Program-made: the position numbers and the translations under genes | Shown: one piece after another, positions 35,241-45,324 of the stretch | How the letters are laid out: every line of letters starts with the position of its first letter | Position numbering within the stretch: position 1 is the stretch's first letter | The notes under the pieces: generated by a model | Told to the model about the DNA's origin: nothing | The model's input: only the letters and a program-made list of their open reading frames with translations | The model's database searches: none | Assembly: GCA_946807835.1 (NCBI GenBank) | Contig: OX327704.1 | Span: 6,634,001-6,698,000 of the forward strand | DNA length: 64,000 nt | Source: Ailanthus altissimus | Taxonomy: Eukaryota > Streptophyta > Magnoliopsida > Sapindales > Simaroubaceae | Direction of reading: 5' to 3'

Positions 35241-36329
35241 GCACTCCAAACAAAGAACTTGTTACTATTACTGACTCTAACATTGATAAAGAAAAGTTTT
35301 TCCATAAAGTTTAGGAAAAATTAAACAGACTAAGCCTAATGTTCATGCAAATGATTATGGCAAACAACATCAAGTCAACTCTATCTAAAACTAAAAGTGT
35401 TAAGGAATTCATAAATCTACGGAAGAGAACTCTCAGACAGCTCATAAGTCCATTGCTAAGACATTAATGGGTACTTCAATCATCATGAAATTTGATGGTT
35501 CTCATACTATGCATTAGCATGTCAGTAAAATGACAACTATTACAACAAGATTAGCAACATTGGGAATAAATGTGGATGAGAATTTTCTTGTGCAATTTAT
35601 TATTAACTCTTTGCCTTCTAAATATAGTCCATTCCAAATGAATTATAACACTATGAAAGATAAATGGAATGTGAATGTACTGATCAGTATGCTTATGTAG
35701 GAAGACACAAGGCTTAAGAATCAAAAATCTCATTTAGTTTATCTCATAAATCATCAAGAAGCTGGAAAGAAAAAGTATGGAAAAGGCAATAAAGGACCAT
35801 CAAAGAATGATTAGTCATCTGCCCAAATCCACAAAAGGAACATAAAATTAATATGTGTCATTTATCCAAAAAAACACCTAGACACTATCATAAGGATTGC
35901 CTGAAATGTAATGCATGGTTCAAGAAAAAAGATAGGCTTAATACTTATGTATGTTTTGAATCAAATTCAGTTGAAGTACCTTATAATACTTAGTAGATTA
36001 TTTCTAGTAGTATCACTCATATTTCTAATACAACTTATTACGATCCCAAACCATAAACCTAAATGAAAAGTTTGTTTTCATGGAAAATTGAGTCAAAGCT
36101 CCAATTAGAACTTATCGTTTAACCTTTTATGTTCCTTATATTTCTCGCAACTTAGTTTCTTTGTCCAACCTTAATACAATTGGATATTCTTTTAAATTTG
36201 GGAATGGATATTTAGTTTGTTTAAACAAAGTCTTTTAATTGGTTTTAGAATTATTTGTGATGGTTTTTATAAACTAAAGCTTGATAATCATTTTACCAAG
36301 ACTCTTTTGATCATGCATTATAATGTTGG

Positions 36330-37180
36330 TTCTAAACATGGTTTGCTAAATGAACAGTCAACTGACTTATGGCATAAATATTTGGGGTCACATATCCAAA
36401 CAATAGTTAACGTGATTAGCAAAGAGTGAAATCCTTCTAAATTTGGATTTTATTGATCTTAGTATTTGTGTGGATTTTATTAAAGGTAAGTTTATAAAAC
36501 ACATAAAGAAATAAGCCACAAGAAGCACACGAATTTTTAAGATTATACACACTTATATTTGTGGACCTTTTAATGTTTTATCTTTTGGTGGAGAAAAACC
36601 TTTTATCACCTTTATTGATGACTTCTTATGTCATGGTTATGTCTATTTTTTGTATGAAAAATCTCAACCAACAGATGCCTTAGAGGTATTTATCAATGAT
36701 ATTGAAAGACAATTAGACATAAAGGTGAAAGGTGTTATATCAGATAAAGGTGGAAAATATTATGAAATATAATGAAACTAGACAATATTTAGGCCCATTT
36801 GCAAAATTCCTTAGAAGACATGGCATTTGTGCTTAATACATAAAGCTTGGCACACTAGAGTAAAATGGTGTAGTAGAAACACGTAACCACACTTTAATGG
36901 ATATAGTTAAGAGTATGATAAGTAATTCATCTTTACCTTTAACATTGTGGATACATGCTTTAAAAACCACCTTGTATATATTAAACAAAGTTCCTAGTAA
37001 AGTAGTTCCAAATGCTCTTTCTGAACTATGAATTAAAAGAAAACCTAGTTTAAAGTACTTGCATGTTGGGGTTACTCGGTGGAAATAAGAATTTATAATC
37101 CACGTGAAAAGAAATTGGACTCAAGAATTTATAATCCACATGAAAATACATTTACTAAACATGTCAAAAGAATAGGCATT
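36330..37180 (+). pseudogene. Copia integrase remnant
   Basis: A pre-integrase segment with LWHKYLGSHI (about 36369) is followed by NLDFIDLSICVDFIKGK. The core has GPFNVLSFGGEKPFITFIDD (about 36566-36620), with Tyr where the first catalytic Asp is normally found (HTYICGP). Next come EKSQPTDALEVFI and a second-Asp region SDKGGKYYE (about 36740). A pattern equivalent to the NGVAE and NRTLMD region follows, then SSLPLTLW, and EKKLDSRIYNP (about 37107). Stops and frameshifts are frequent. Sequence beyond 37180 is 3' non-coding, so RT and RNase H have been lost. Confidence 0.82.
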
Positions 37181-37558
37181 ATTGATCAATGTTATTGATA
37201 TTACAATTTTTTATGATATTTATTTGATAATCTGAGCTCATTTATATTTATTTTTTTATATATATTATTTAATATGTATATACATGAATGTGAACAAAAT
37301 TGTCTTTTTTGAAGACATCATTGTTAGGATATTATTGTACTTCTTAATATAGGTCATATTGAGCAAAGAACTAATATTGTGATATATGAAAGGGACTATA
37401 TCGAATTAATGATGTACAATCGCCATGATCCTTGTTAGTTATTTGACTAATGATGACAATTAATGTAATAAATATAATGAAGGTTTTAGCATAATACTAT
37501 AGGCATTATGTTTATTAAATCATGAAATGAAGATGTCACATGGACCAAGTAGGAGAAT
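37181..37558 (+). other. Copia 3' non-coding segment up to the polypurine tract
   Basis: It joins the integrase remnant to the 3' LTR without RT or RNase H between them, so it marks the deletion. It ends in ACCAAGTAGGAGAA immediately before the LTR at 37559. Confidence 0.65.
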
Positions 37559-37992
37559 GCTAGATATATTAATAATGACCCATGTGCCATTATGAGATAT
37601 TATCATTTAAATTACTTTAAATAATAATTAATGATTGATAAAACCTAAAAGTCTTTGCTAAATTTTAAAGAATATTGATGAAGCCTAAAGGTCATTGGAG
37701 AAGTAAAAGGTTTATTAGAAACTACACATTTTGATGGAAATGTGTAGATAAAGTATCCTTATAAGAAACTAGTTCTCTTTCTACCCTATAAAAGGATAAG
37801 AATTCTCCCCATAAAAAATATATATTTATCAAATTCTAAATGGCAAAGAAAAAGCAACATAACTGCTACATTTAAGTACTTTTGTAAGTTAAATCACAAT
37901 TAAGAAAGAAACATGAATTAAGGTATGCTTTATATTCTTTTAGTTATATTAAAAAAAATCATAAAGTTCTAAAGATTTAGGAATAAGAAATT

Positions 37993-39116
37993 CTATATGT
38001 TGACCCGAAAATTTGGAGAACTTCTGAGTCAATGAGTTAAATTTATTTTATTGTTGAAAATGCTTTGGTAGAGACAAAAAAATCAAAGAAAGAAAAAGAG
38101 AATGTGACATAAAATATATAGTGGCTCAGCCCAATTCATACTTACATCTACTTTACCTAGTTTCAGGCTCATTCACATGTACTATTTATCAAGATATTTA
38201 CAACAAGACATCATGGCTATTACAAAATACAAAGTGTATAAAGAAAAAAATCTTTTTTTTAGAGAGCCCCTCATCCCCCTATAAAGAAAAAGGTCTTCCT
38301 TATATAGCGGTAGGTCTAGGTCTTTTTTAAGAAGGTCAGTAATGCCATGATTGCCTCTCATCAATGCCATAATTATCTTTCATTAATTCTATGATTGTCT
38401 CCCATCAATGTCATGATTGCCTCTTATAAATGTCATGATTGTCTCTAATTATTTTTCCATTAAATCCCTTGATTAAGGTTTGATCCAAAACCTAAGAAGG
38501 AATAAGAGGCCAAATTATTCTTTCAAGCACACACACAACCTCTTATATCATTTTGTTTTATTTTTTTAAATTTTTTTTGCTTACCCGTGAAGAAAGCAAT
38601 AAACCTTTCCTTCATATTTGCTAATTGTTGTTCGATACAATGACCAGAGGATGTTCTTTCAATTTCAAACTCGGCTTCTAAAGTCTCTACCACAAAATCA
38701 ATTCAATAAAAATTTGCAAATGTGCATCAAAATGTTTAGTTGTATCAATATCATAAAGGAATTCGTTATACTGTATATCAAAAATTAAATATCAATACAT
38801 AAATTTATGTTAAGAAAGAACTTATCTTTGGGTCATTGTTCTTTACAATTAGTCTTCATGACTTTTATGTAGAAAACCCCGCCCCCTGTAAAGAAAAAGG
38901 TCATCTTTATATAGTGGTAGGTCTAGTTCTTTTTTAAAAAGACCATTAATGTCATGATTGCCTCCCATTAATGCCATAATTGTCTCTCATTAATTCCATG
39001 ATTGCCTTCCATCAATTTTATGATTGCCTCCCATAAATGTCATGATTGTCTCCCATTATCTCTCCATTAAATTCTTTTATTAGGGTTTGACCCAAAATTT
39101 AGGGGAGAACATTATA
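37993..39116 (-). mobile_element. Small LTR-type element inserted in the copia 3' LTR
   Basis: The body is 37998-39111 (1114 bp). On plus it starts TGTTGACCCGAAAATTT and ends AGGGGAGAACA; on minus it therefore starts TGTTCTCCCC and ends GGGTCAACA. It is flanked by CTATA (37993-37997) and TTATA (39112-39116), a 5-bp duplication with one mismatch. Internally 38268-38504 and 38877-39111 are direct repeats (AAGAAAAAGGTC-TC-TTATATAG, then a run of ATGATTGCCTCCCAT-type units), read as a complete left LTR (37998-about 38504) and a truncated right LTR. The 372 bp between them has no recognised coding region. Confidence 0.75.
38320..38450. repeat. Short degenerate repeats in the inserted element's LTR
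   Basis: Units like ATGCCATGATTGCCTCTCATCA recur about every 24 bp, roughly five times, between 38320 and 38450, and again at about 38940-39060 in the second LTR copy. Confidence 0.7.
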
Positions 39117-39157
39117 CATAAATATTCTGCATAATATTAATAATTCTTAAAATTAAG

Positions 39158-39700
39158 TCGTCAAGAATCCTTAGGAACCATATTGACCAAATGTATCCTT
39201 TGTAGCTCAAAATGAACTAGAAAAAAGGAAACAAGTAGGAATTAGATTGTAGATAGCAAGGAAAAGAACATATATGGTGGGGAAAAGAGAGGAGAATTTG
39301 ACAATTACAAGTACTATAAATCTACTAAATCAATATTAAATTATAAGTTCCAAACATTTATATAGTATTAGAAATGTTATAGTACTCATCCCAATAAAGC
39401 CACGACAACAATTAGTTTTCTCTTACAGCCTATGGTGTTGGGATCCCCTTTATTTGGCACGCAACAATGAAGGACTATATGAAGCCTCTTCAATTACAAG
39501 ATAGTTTGTATGATAGTTGTGCATTGGCCACTATGACTATGATAATGCTTATGCATAGGCCTTCATGCAACCATGTATAACTACCTTGCTAATTGCCACC
39601 AAAAAAGTCAGTTTGGGGTGAAAGGGGAAAGAAGGAAAAAGAGAAAGAAATGGAAAAATAAAGAAAGAGAAAGGGAAAAAAAATAATTTCTAAAGTTTAT
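39158..39700. other. Non-coding spacer with a purine-rich tract
   Basis: No gene is supported. A GA-rich run (39610-39680, GGGGAAAGAAGG/AAAGAGAAAG) is the only notable feature. Confidence 0.4.
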
Positions 39701-39779
39701 ATTGATATTTTCACACATATATTTACTTATGTTGACCAGAAAAAAATGATCTTTCGGGCTAATGAGAATCCCACTTACC

Positions 39780-42700
39780 CTAAGATAATGGTGATGTGGT
39801 TATGGAAGTTCAAAGAAATATAGAGGAAATCAATGATGTTTTAGCCATCTCTTTTAGCATACCAGTTACTAGAGCTTTAAAACTAGGAGAATGCAAGAAA
39901 GATTGGAAATATAGCATCTGTTAGGCTAAAGATTTTGGTAGCACCTATAATTTTGTAGATGATAAGCTTGTCGTGAAGTATTTGTAGTGTGGGATCTAAT
40001 ATACGTAGGTGTATGCATGTGTTATTGTGTCTATTGCTTATTATGCGTATCATATACGAATTTAAACATTGTAGAAGCGTGAAATATATAATAAACACAA
40101 TAAATAAATATATTAATCACATTAATATATTAGAAAGGTTGAGAACTCACTTTAACGTATAACGTTATACACGTATTTCGTCGAAGTCTGCATAGAGACC
40201 AACTCGTGGGCAGTTCTAGTCACCAACACAATGGGCTTGGTAAGCTCGAATAACAGCCCTATATTCAGCACGGGATTAACTCTTAATCCCTAAAATGGCC
40301 GAGTGTGTATGTTCATCATTTTCTCCAAAAGGATAAAGAAATGGAGATTTGAAGCCATCTACCATTACTTCAATTAAAAACATAGAAAAAAATGAAAACA
40401 GTTTTATTTTTTCCTTCATTTTTTTTCTCTCATTTTTTTTTCTTTTCTTCTTTTTCTTCTTCTTTTCTTTTCTTTAACCATTTCTTCTCCACCTCTCGGC
40501 CAGCACACCTACTTTTTTTTTTATCTCTCTCACTTTCTCTTTATATATATATATATAATAACAATATATGTAATATAATATAATATAATAATGAGAGAGA
40601 TTGATTATTTAACAATTAAATAATCATAGTATGAAATAACCATTTTGCCCCTCATGAATAGTTACCAAGTCTACCCTTAGTGGGTCTCACCATATCTCAC
40701 ACTTGGGTTAACTCAACCGAGGGTCCACAATGCGCCACGTGTCATAATACAATTAGTAAATAATAATTATAAACTAATTATTGTATTTAACACTTAAATA
40801 CATACACGCATTCCTATAGTAGTGCTGAATATTGTTGGATTAAACACTTTAATATGGCACGCTGTCCCAATGCACAACGAGTACACTCTATATCGCGGGA
40901 CTCCCTAGGTCCTACGCCCGATTTGTCAAATGAAACTATTTTATGAGTCCGTAAACAATGCCCCACGCACACGTCATGGATATATAAATCAGCGCTTTGA
41001 ACCATACAAGTTGAGGTTGCAACGCATACGTTTAGTCATTCCGTCATTATATCCTGGATGTGTTGGCGATATAAATTATCACCGTCAAATCCCCTAATAC
41101 TTATCCATGTCCTATCTCCAGACTTGTATCTTACTGAACAATATGTGCAAACTCTTTTGCCATATTGTTCCACCCTGATGGAACTCTTTCCAAGGATGAT
41201 TTCTTATGGCCATAAGACTTTCTAAGATACAGTCTCAAAGCATCTGGATATCTAACTCTATATAGGAGCTGACGGATCCTATATCTGTACACACCGGACT
41301 CCATAAGCATCGGACCATATCTAGCAACACCCAGCGGTCACACCATGAAAGGTCTGTGACATGCGTGGAACCAAAGTATGGTAGATCACTTACAAGCCCA
41401 CCGTAGCACTCAAGTCAAAAGATCACGTATACTACTCAACTCAAGAGGACTCTCCATTGACAGCTTACATTGGGTGTCTATCGGAGGCTCTCGTGAGTCT
41501 ATCCCATATCCAGTCCTAACTAGATACCCATATGTCAATACGAGCTTCAAGCTCATGGTCGGCTAGGAATGACCATCTATACCTTATAGGTACGACATAT
41601 ACTGATCTATATTAAAAGGTCTATGTCCCATTACAGACAAGGCTCTAACTCTTGGATCTGCTAAGTAATCCTTAGCTGTGCTAACATTTAGTATTTATAT
41701 CTCTCAACGTGACTAATTATGAGCCCTAATCTAAACTCCTTTAGATCTGATCTGAACTCCTTCAGATCTACAATATCTGTAATGTTACATTGTATAATAC
41801 CATATAAATGGGTATTAGTGATTTAATGGGAATGTACACTTGTATAAATATATAAGTGTATGTGTATTCAAGGATGACACGTAAGCACCGACCCTAACAG
41901 TGTCCACCAAATAAATTTTGAGGGTTCGTATGCTCTGTGTCTAGCTAGACGGATGTCGCCATAGATTCAAGAGAAACTAAGACAAACAATTTTGTCAACA
42001 AGCAAGGTTTATTGTTAAACCTGAGCTGTAGTACAACATGCGTGTTGCAAAGTTTAGGTTCTTCTTAGAGAAGAACAAGCAAAGCTCTAACAACAGTACT
42101 GTGGAGGTTTCCTAACAAGCAAGGACGCGAAGTCTGGGTTGGACGATAAAAATAAGAGAAAAAGGATTGAAAGTTAAGAAGCTTGTGAATTATGTATATT
42201 GCATTGTTATACAATGAGAAATCAAACTTATTTATAGGGTGTAAAATCCTATACAAGACCTAATTTTATAAGAAAAAGAATCTTAATGTAATAAAACTTC
42301 ATATTATATACAATTCCTTAAATAAGCTACAATATACAATTGGGCCTAAAAATTTTAAATGAAAAAGCGTAGTAGACAATTTTTGGGCCAGCGTCAATAA
42401 GAGAGTAAGTCTACAATCAATTATTAGAGGACGATTTAAGGTGGTAGTTGCATCTGATAGGAAGTTGGATAGCTCAAAAAGATGTAGAAAGGTTATAGCC
42501 TTTTAAGTGTTCTAATTTTTACAAATTTATTTGTTGCCTTTGGAAGCATATGGTGTTGTGTTAGGCATATAACGGCTGCAATCAATTGGAATTTTGTATG
42601 GCTACAAATGTTTTCCAAATGAATGGGCAAAATGTTACACTTAAGACATCACAATTCTTGAAAGGTAAATGGTAAAGGTGACTTGGCCCAAATCACCAAA

Positions 42701-42790
42701 AAGGGGAAAACCAATATAATGTTTCAACTATTTTCTTGGTGGCACTACAAAACATGAATGAATATTTATTTGATGAAGAATTATGCTCTT
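39780..42790 (+). repeat. Unclassified repeat, copy B, split by a solo LTR
   Basis: 39780-39977 is the reverse complement of about 19400-19580, and 41905-42790 of about 18490-19375. The two parts are contiguous in copy A and are separated here by the LTR at 39983-41899. Matching landmarks are GATGTGGTTATGGAAGTTCAAAGA, AGGCTAAAGATTTTGGTAGC, ATTTTGAGGGTTCGTATGCTC, TTTATAGGGTGTAAAATCC and GGCATATAACGGCTGCAATCA. Function is unknown. Confidence 0.72.
39978..41904 (-). mobile_element. Large solo LTR, 1.9 kb, with decayed target duplication
   Basis: The body is 39983-41899 (1917 bp). On minus it starts TGTTAGGGTCGGTGCTTACG and ends GATCCCACACTACA. Flanks are GTATT (39978-39982) and GTGTC (41900-41904). 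The empty site in the paralogous copy A reads GTGTT, from which each flank differs by one transition. The LTR contains a pyrimidine-rich run at 40400-40480, an (AT)n tract near 40545 and GC-richer sequence at 40810-41600. A second, diverged copy is at 20205-22267. No primer site or coding region adjoins it. Confidence 0.8.
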
Positions 42791-43111
42791 TATTGGAAAT
42801 TTACATAAATATTTTTAAGAATTATGCTCTCGAATCATAGACAATGATTTGAGAATATCTTAATACGAAGGAAATAATCTATTCAACCTTATTTATTGAA
42901 ATTTTGCATATGCCTTCATTTGCGTGAATTTAGTAGATTGTTAATGGAAACAACTTTGCATGTTGATCAATTAAAGATTAATTGAAAATATATGATTATA
43001 TTTTGTTACAAAAAAAATTTGAAAAAATGATAAACATCTACAAGTGCAAATCTTTTGTAATCTGAAACGAAACACTTATAATTACTTTAATTAAGGGCCG
43101 CAATCAATTAT
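42791..43111. other. Non-coding spacer
   Basis: AT-rich sequence between the unclassified repeat and the foldback element; nothing further is recognised. Confidence 0.4.
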
Positions 43112-44054
43112 TCACCCTCCTATTTTGAACATCACCTACTTACCCTATGATGTTTCGTATTACTTAAAAAAAACTATATTGTTATAAAAATTTTGTTAAA
43201 TTTTAACTTTTATTGTCTTTTTACTAATTTGCCCTTACATTAATGATCATTGTTGTCATCATCCTTTTACTTTTTGTTTTGGTAAAAATTAATAATATTT
43301 TTTTTTATAAAAAATTAAAATAACAAAACTATAACATAAATGGAAGGATTAGTATTATAGTTATTTTATTATTTTATTTTTATATTTTAGAACTTCATTA
43401 ATATTTAATTTTTTAATACTTTCATATTTAATGCTCATTAGAAATAATAAATACGTTATGGTTTTTATTATTATTAAGAAAATACTAAATAAATAATTAA
43501 AATACTATAATAATAACAAAAATCATAACATATTTATGTTATGGTGAAAGGATGAACATTCTAGCTTTTTTAATTTTTATATTTTATTAATATTTAATTT
43601 ATTTTAATACATTAATATTTAATGCTCATTAGAAAGAATAAATACGTTATAGTTATTTAATATTTTTAAATAAAATTACTAAAAAATGAAAATAATAAAA
43701 TTGTAATATATTTATTCTTTCTTAAATGTATTAAATATTAATATATTTAAAAAAATAATTAATGAATAAAATTTTAAAATGTAAAACAAAAAATAAAAAT
43801 AAAATAACTAAAGTATTCATCATTCTATCATAATATAAATATATTATGATTTTTATTATTTTAGTATTATTTTTAAAAAAAATTACAATAATAATTTTTT
43901 AAAACAATACTACAAGAAAGATATCATATAAAGGTAAATTAGTAAAAAGATAATAAAAATTAAAATTTAACAGAATTTTTGTAATAGCAAGGAGGTTTAG
44001 GTAGTATGAAATATTAAGGGGGTAAATAGATAATACTCAAAACAACGGGGGGTC
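43112..44054. mobile_element. Foldback/MITE-like element with long terminal inverted repeats
   Basis: The left arm 43112-43238 (from TCACCCTCC) is the reverse complement of the right arm 43929-44054 (ending CGGGGGGTC), with matches through TTACCC, ATGATGTTTCGTATTAC-like, GTTAAATTTTAACTTTTATTGTC and TTTTTACTAATTTGCCC. The 690-bp middle is extremely AT-rich and holds a direct repeat, TATTTAATGCTCATTAGAAA-AATAAATACGTTAT, at about 43429 and 43617. There is no coding capacity. No target duplication could be fixed, so assignment to Mutator-like or another group is open. Confidence 0.75.
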
Positions 44055-44329
44055 AGATATAGTTCTTATTTAATTAATGTTGGACTTATGACATTTTATA
44101 TTATAATTTTATTTTACAAGTTACAAAATTTCAATTTCTATACTATATAAGTTATGAACTTGTAATTTATAGTATATCATGTATTGCATTCTATCATGAG
44201 ATTTGATCAAGGTGGTTGGGATGATTTTGATGAGAAGAAATTAATAGTAGATTTAAAAAACACGAATATTATGTGCTTTATAAAGGTATTTGTATTCAAT
44301 TTTCAGATTTAGAATAATATAACTAAATA
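44055..44329. other. Non-coding spacer
   Basis: No gene or repeat structure was recognised between the foldback element and the gag remnant. Confidence 0.4.
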
Positions 44330-44890
44330 CAACGCCATTAACTCATTGCCCAAAGCTTTCATCGTGATTTTATTTGAGTCATCACAGCCGTTGAGGATCT
44401 TTAGCCTTTTCACAAGCTCCTCGAAGGTGCTAAACGAACTTCTTAGTCAACTTATTGAAAGAGAAAATACTCCTTTGCCATAAGCTTCTATACCATATGA
44501 GTGTTTGTCCATCTAGATTCGTATGAAAAAGTCGACACATTTATTTTTGTACGAGTCCAATAATAGATAATAAATATGTTATCAGATCAATGTAGTGATG
44601 GAGATTAATGATGTCTTTTATATTGGGAGATTCGGTAACTTGAATCCCTCTAACAACTTTATGTTCCTAAGTTCGTCGAATAGAGGAGACTTTCTCTCAC
44701 ACTCGATTGCCTTTAGTGTAAGGAGCTTTTTTTCATTCTTAATAAGTTGGTGCTGTCTTTCTTTTAATTTTTGAACCTTCTCAACTAAAAGATCTTTATT
44801 TTTAAATGTTGAGGTGTATTGTTTATTGTGCTCGCACTCTCTAATCCTATCAAAGACTCTCTTTGCATCCTCCTCATCTTTATTGTTCAT
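44330..44890 (-). pseudogene. Ty3/gypsy (Tat-like) gag fragment
   Basis: On minus, a 90-codon open part (44890-44618) carries a charged, coiled-coil-like segment (VQKLKERQHQLIKNEKKLL). It is followed by RNIKLLEGFKLPNLPIY-like sequence, the usual entry to a gypsy gag domain. Beyond the stop, the gag pattern continues in other frames: a segment equivalent to the DHL...Y motif, then STFEELVKRL (about 44435) and MKALGNE (about 44370). Neighbouring pol is absent. It lies about 430 bp upstream of the synthetase gene, in the opposite orientation. Confidence 0.65.
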
Positions 44891-45178
44891 CCTCTTTTTA
44901 TTTAAGACTTTTATGTCATCTCCTTTATTCTTGTTATCTTCTTTCTTTCTTTCTTTTTAGATTTATGGGCATCCAAAGTATTATTTTAATATGTTACCTT
45001 TTGATTAAAGAGTTATTTTAATATGTTAAATTATCTAAATATTTTATTTTATTTTAAAAATTTTACTTCAATTTTCTTATAATATACTTTTAAAAAATTA
45101 TTTATTAAAATAATTACACAAATTTTTCTAAAAATTATAATTAATAATTAATAATTTTCTTTTCAAAAACTCGATCCA

Positions 45179-45194
45179 TATAAAATTCTATAAG
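45179..45194 (+). promoter_or_regulatory. Candidate TATA box of the AspRS gene
   Basis: TATAAAATTCTATAAG lies about 145 bp upstream of the ATG at 45325, a plausible distance for a short 5' UTR. The call rests on sequence and position only. Confidence 0.4.
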
Positions 45195-45324
45195 CATAAA
45201 CTTTACTTGAAAAGAAGCTGATTCCTGGTAGCGTAAAAGAACCAAACACGTAAATACACATCTCCGTTCCCCAATTACAAGTCAGTTTAGTGCTGTGTGT
45301 TGTCTCTGGAGATAAAGCTCGCCC

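Larger units (their letters stand above)
33548..36030 (+). pseudogene. Copia gag and protease remnant, split by a solo LTR
   Basis: The part 33548-33676 gives a gag N-terminus with ASIS...VPLFNRLNF. After the LTR the frame resumes at 35241 with FFHKV and LNRLSLMFM, then LATLGINVDENFL (about 35550) and SPFQMNYNTMKDKWNV (about 35626-35675), all typical of Tnt1-like gag. A damaged zinc knuckle follows, ending HKDCLKCNAWFKKK (about 35890-35932). The protease site reads SSS (about 36004) where copia proteases have DSG, so it is catalytically dead. Several stops are present. Removing the LTR with one ATTTG brings both halves of gag into the same frame. Confidence 0.8.
32254..39157 (+). mobile_element. 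Ty1/copia element with target duplication and two nested insertions
   Basis: 5' LTR 32259-32743 (485 bp, TGTTAGATATTT...TTCTAACA). 3' LTR is 37559-37997 plus 39112-39152, split by an insertion and preceded by a polypurine AGTAGGAGAA. The target duplication is TTAAG at 32254-32258 and 39153-39157. Gag begins near 33548 and is interrupted by a solo LTR at 33682-35235. Gag resumes at 35241 and passes into a protease remnant, then integrase, which stops near 37180. RT and RNase H are missing. Without the inserts the element would be about 4.2 kb. The two LTRs differ at many positions, so the insertion is old. The encoded gag and integrase resemble the Tnt1-94 type. Confidence 0.85.

Noticed and set aside
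40392..40583. Open stretch rich in Phe/Ser
   Set aside because: It is translation of a pyrimidine run inside the solo LTR at 39983-41899.
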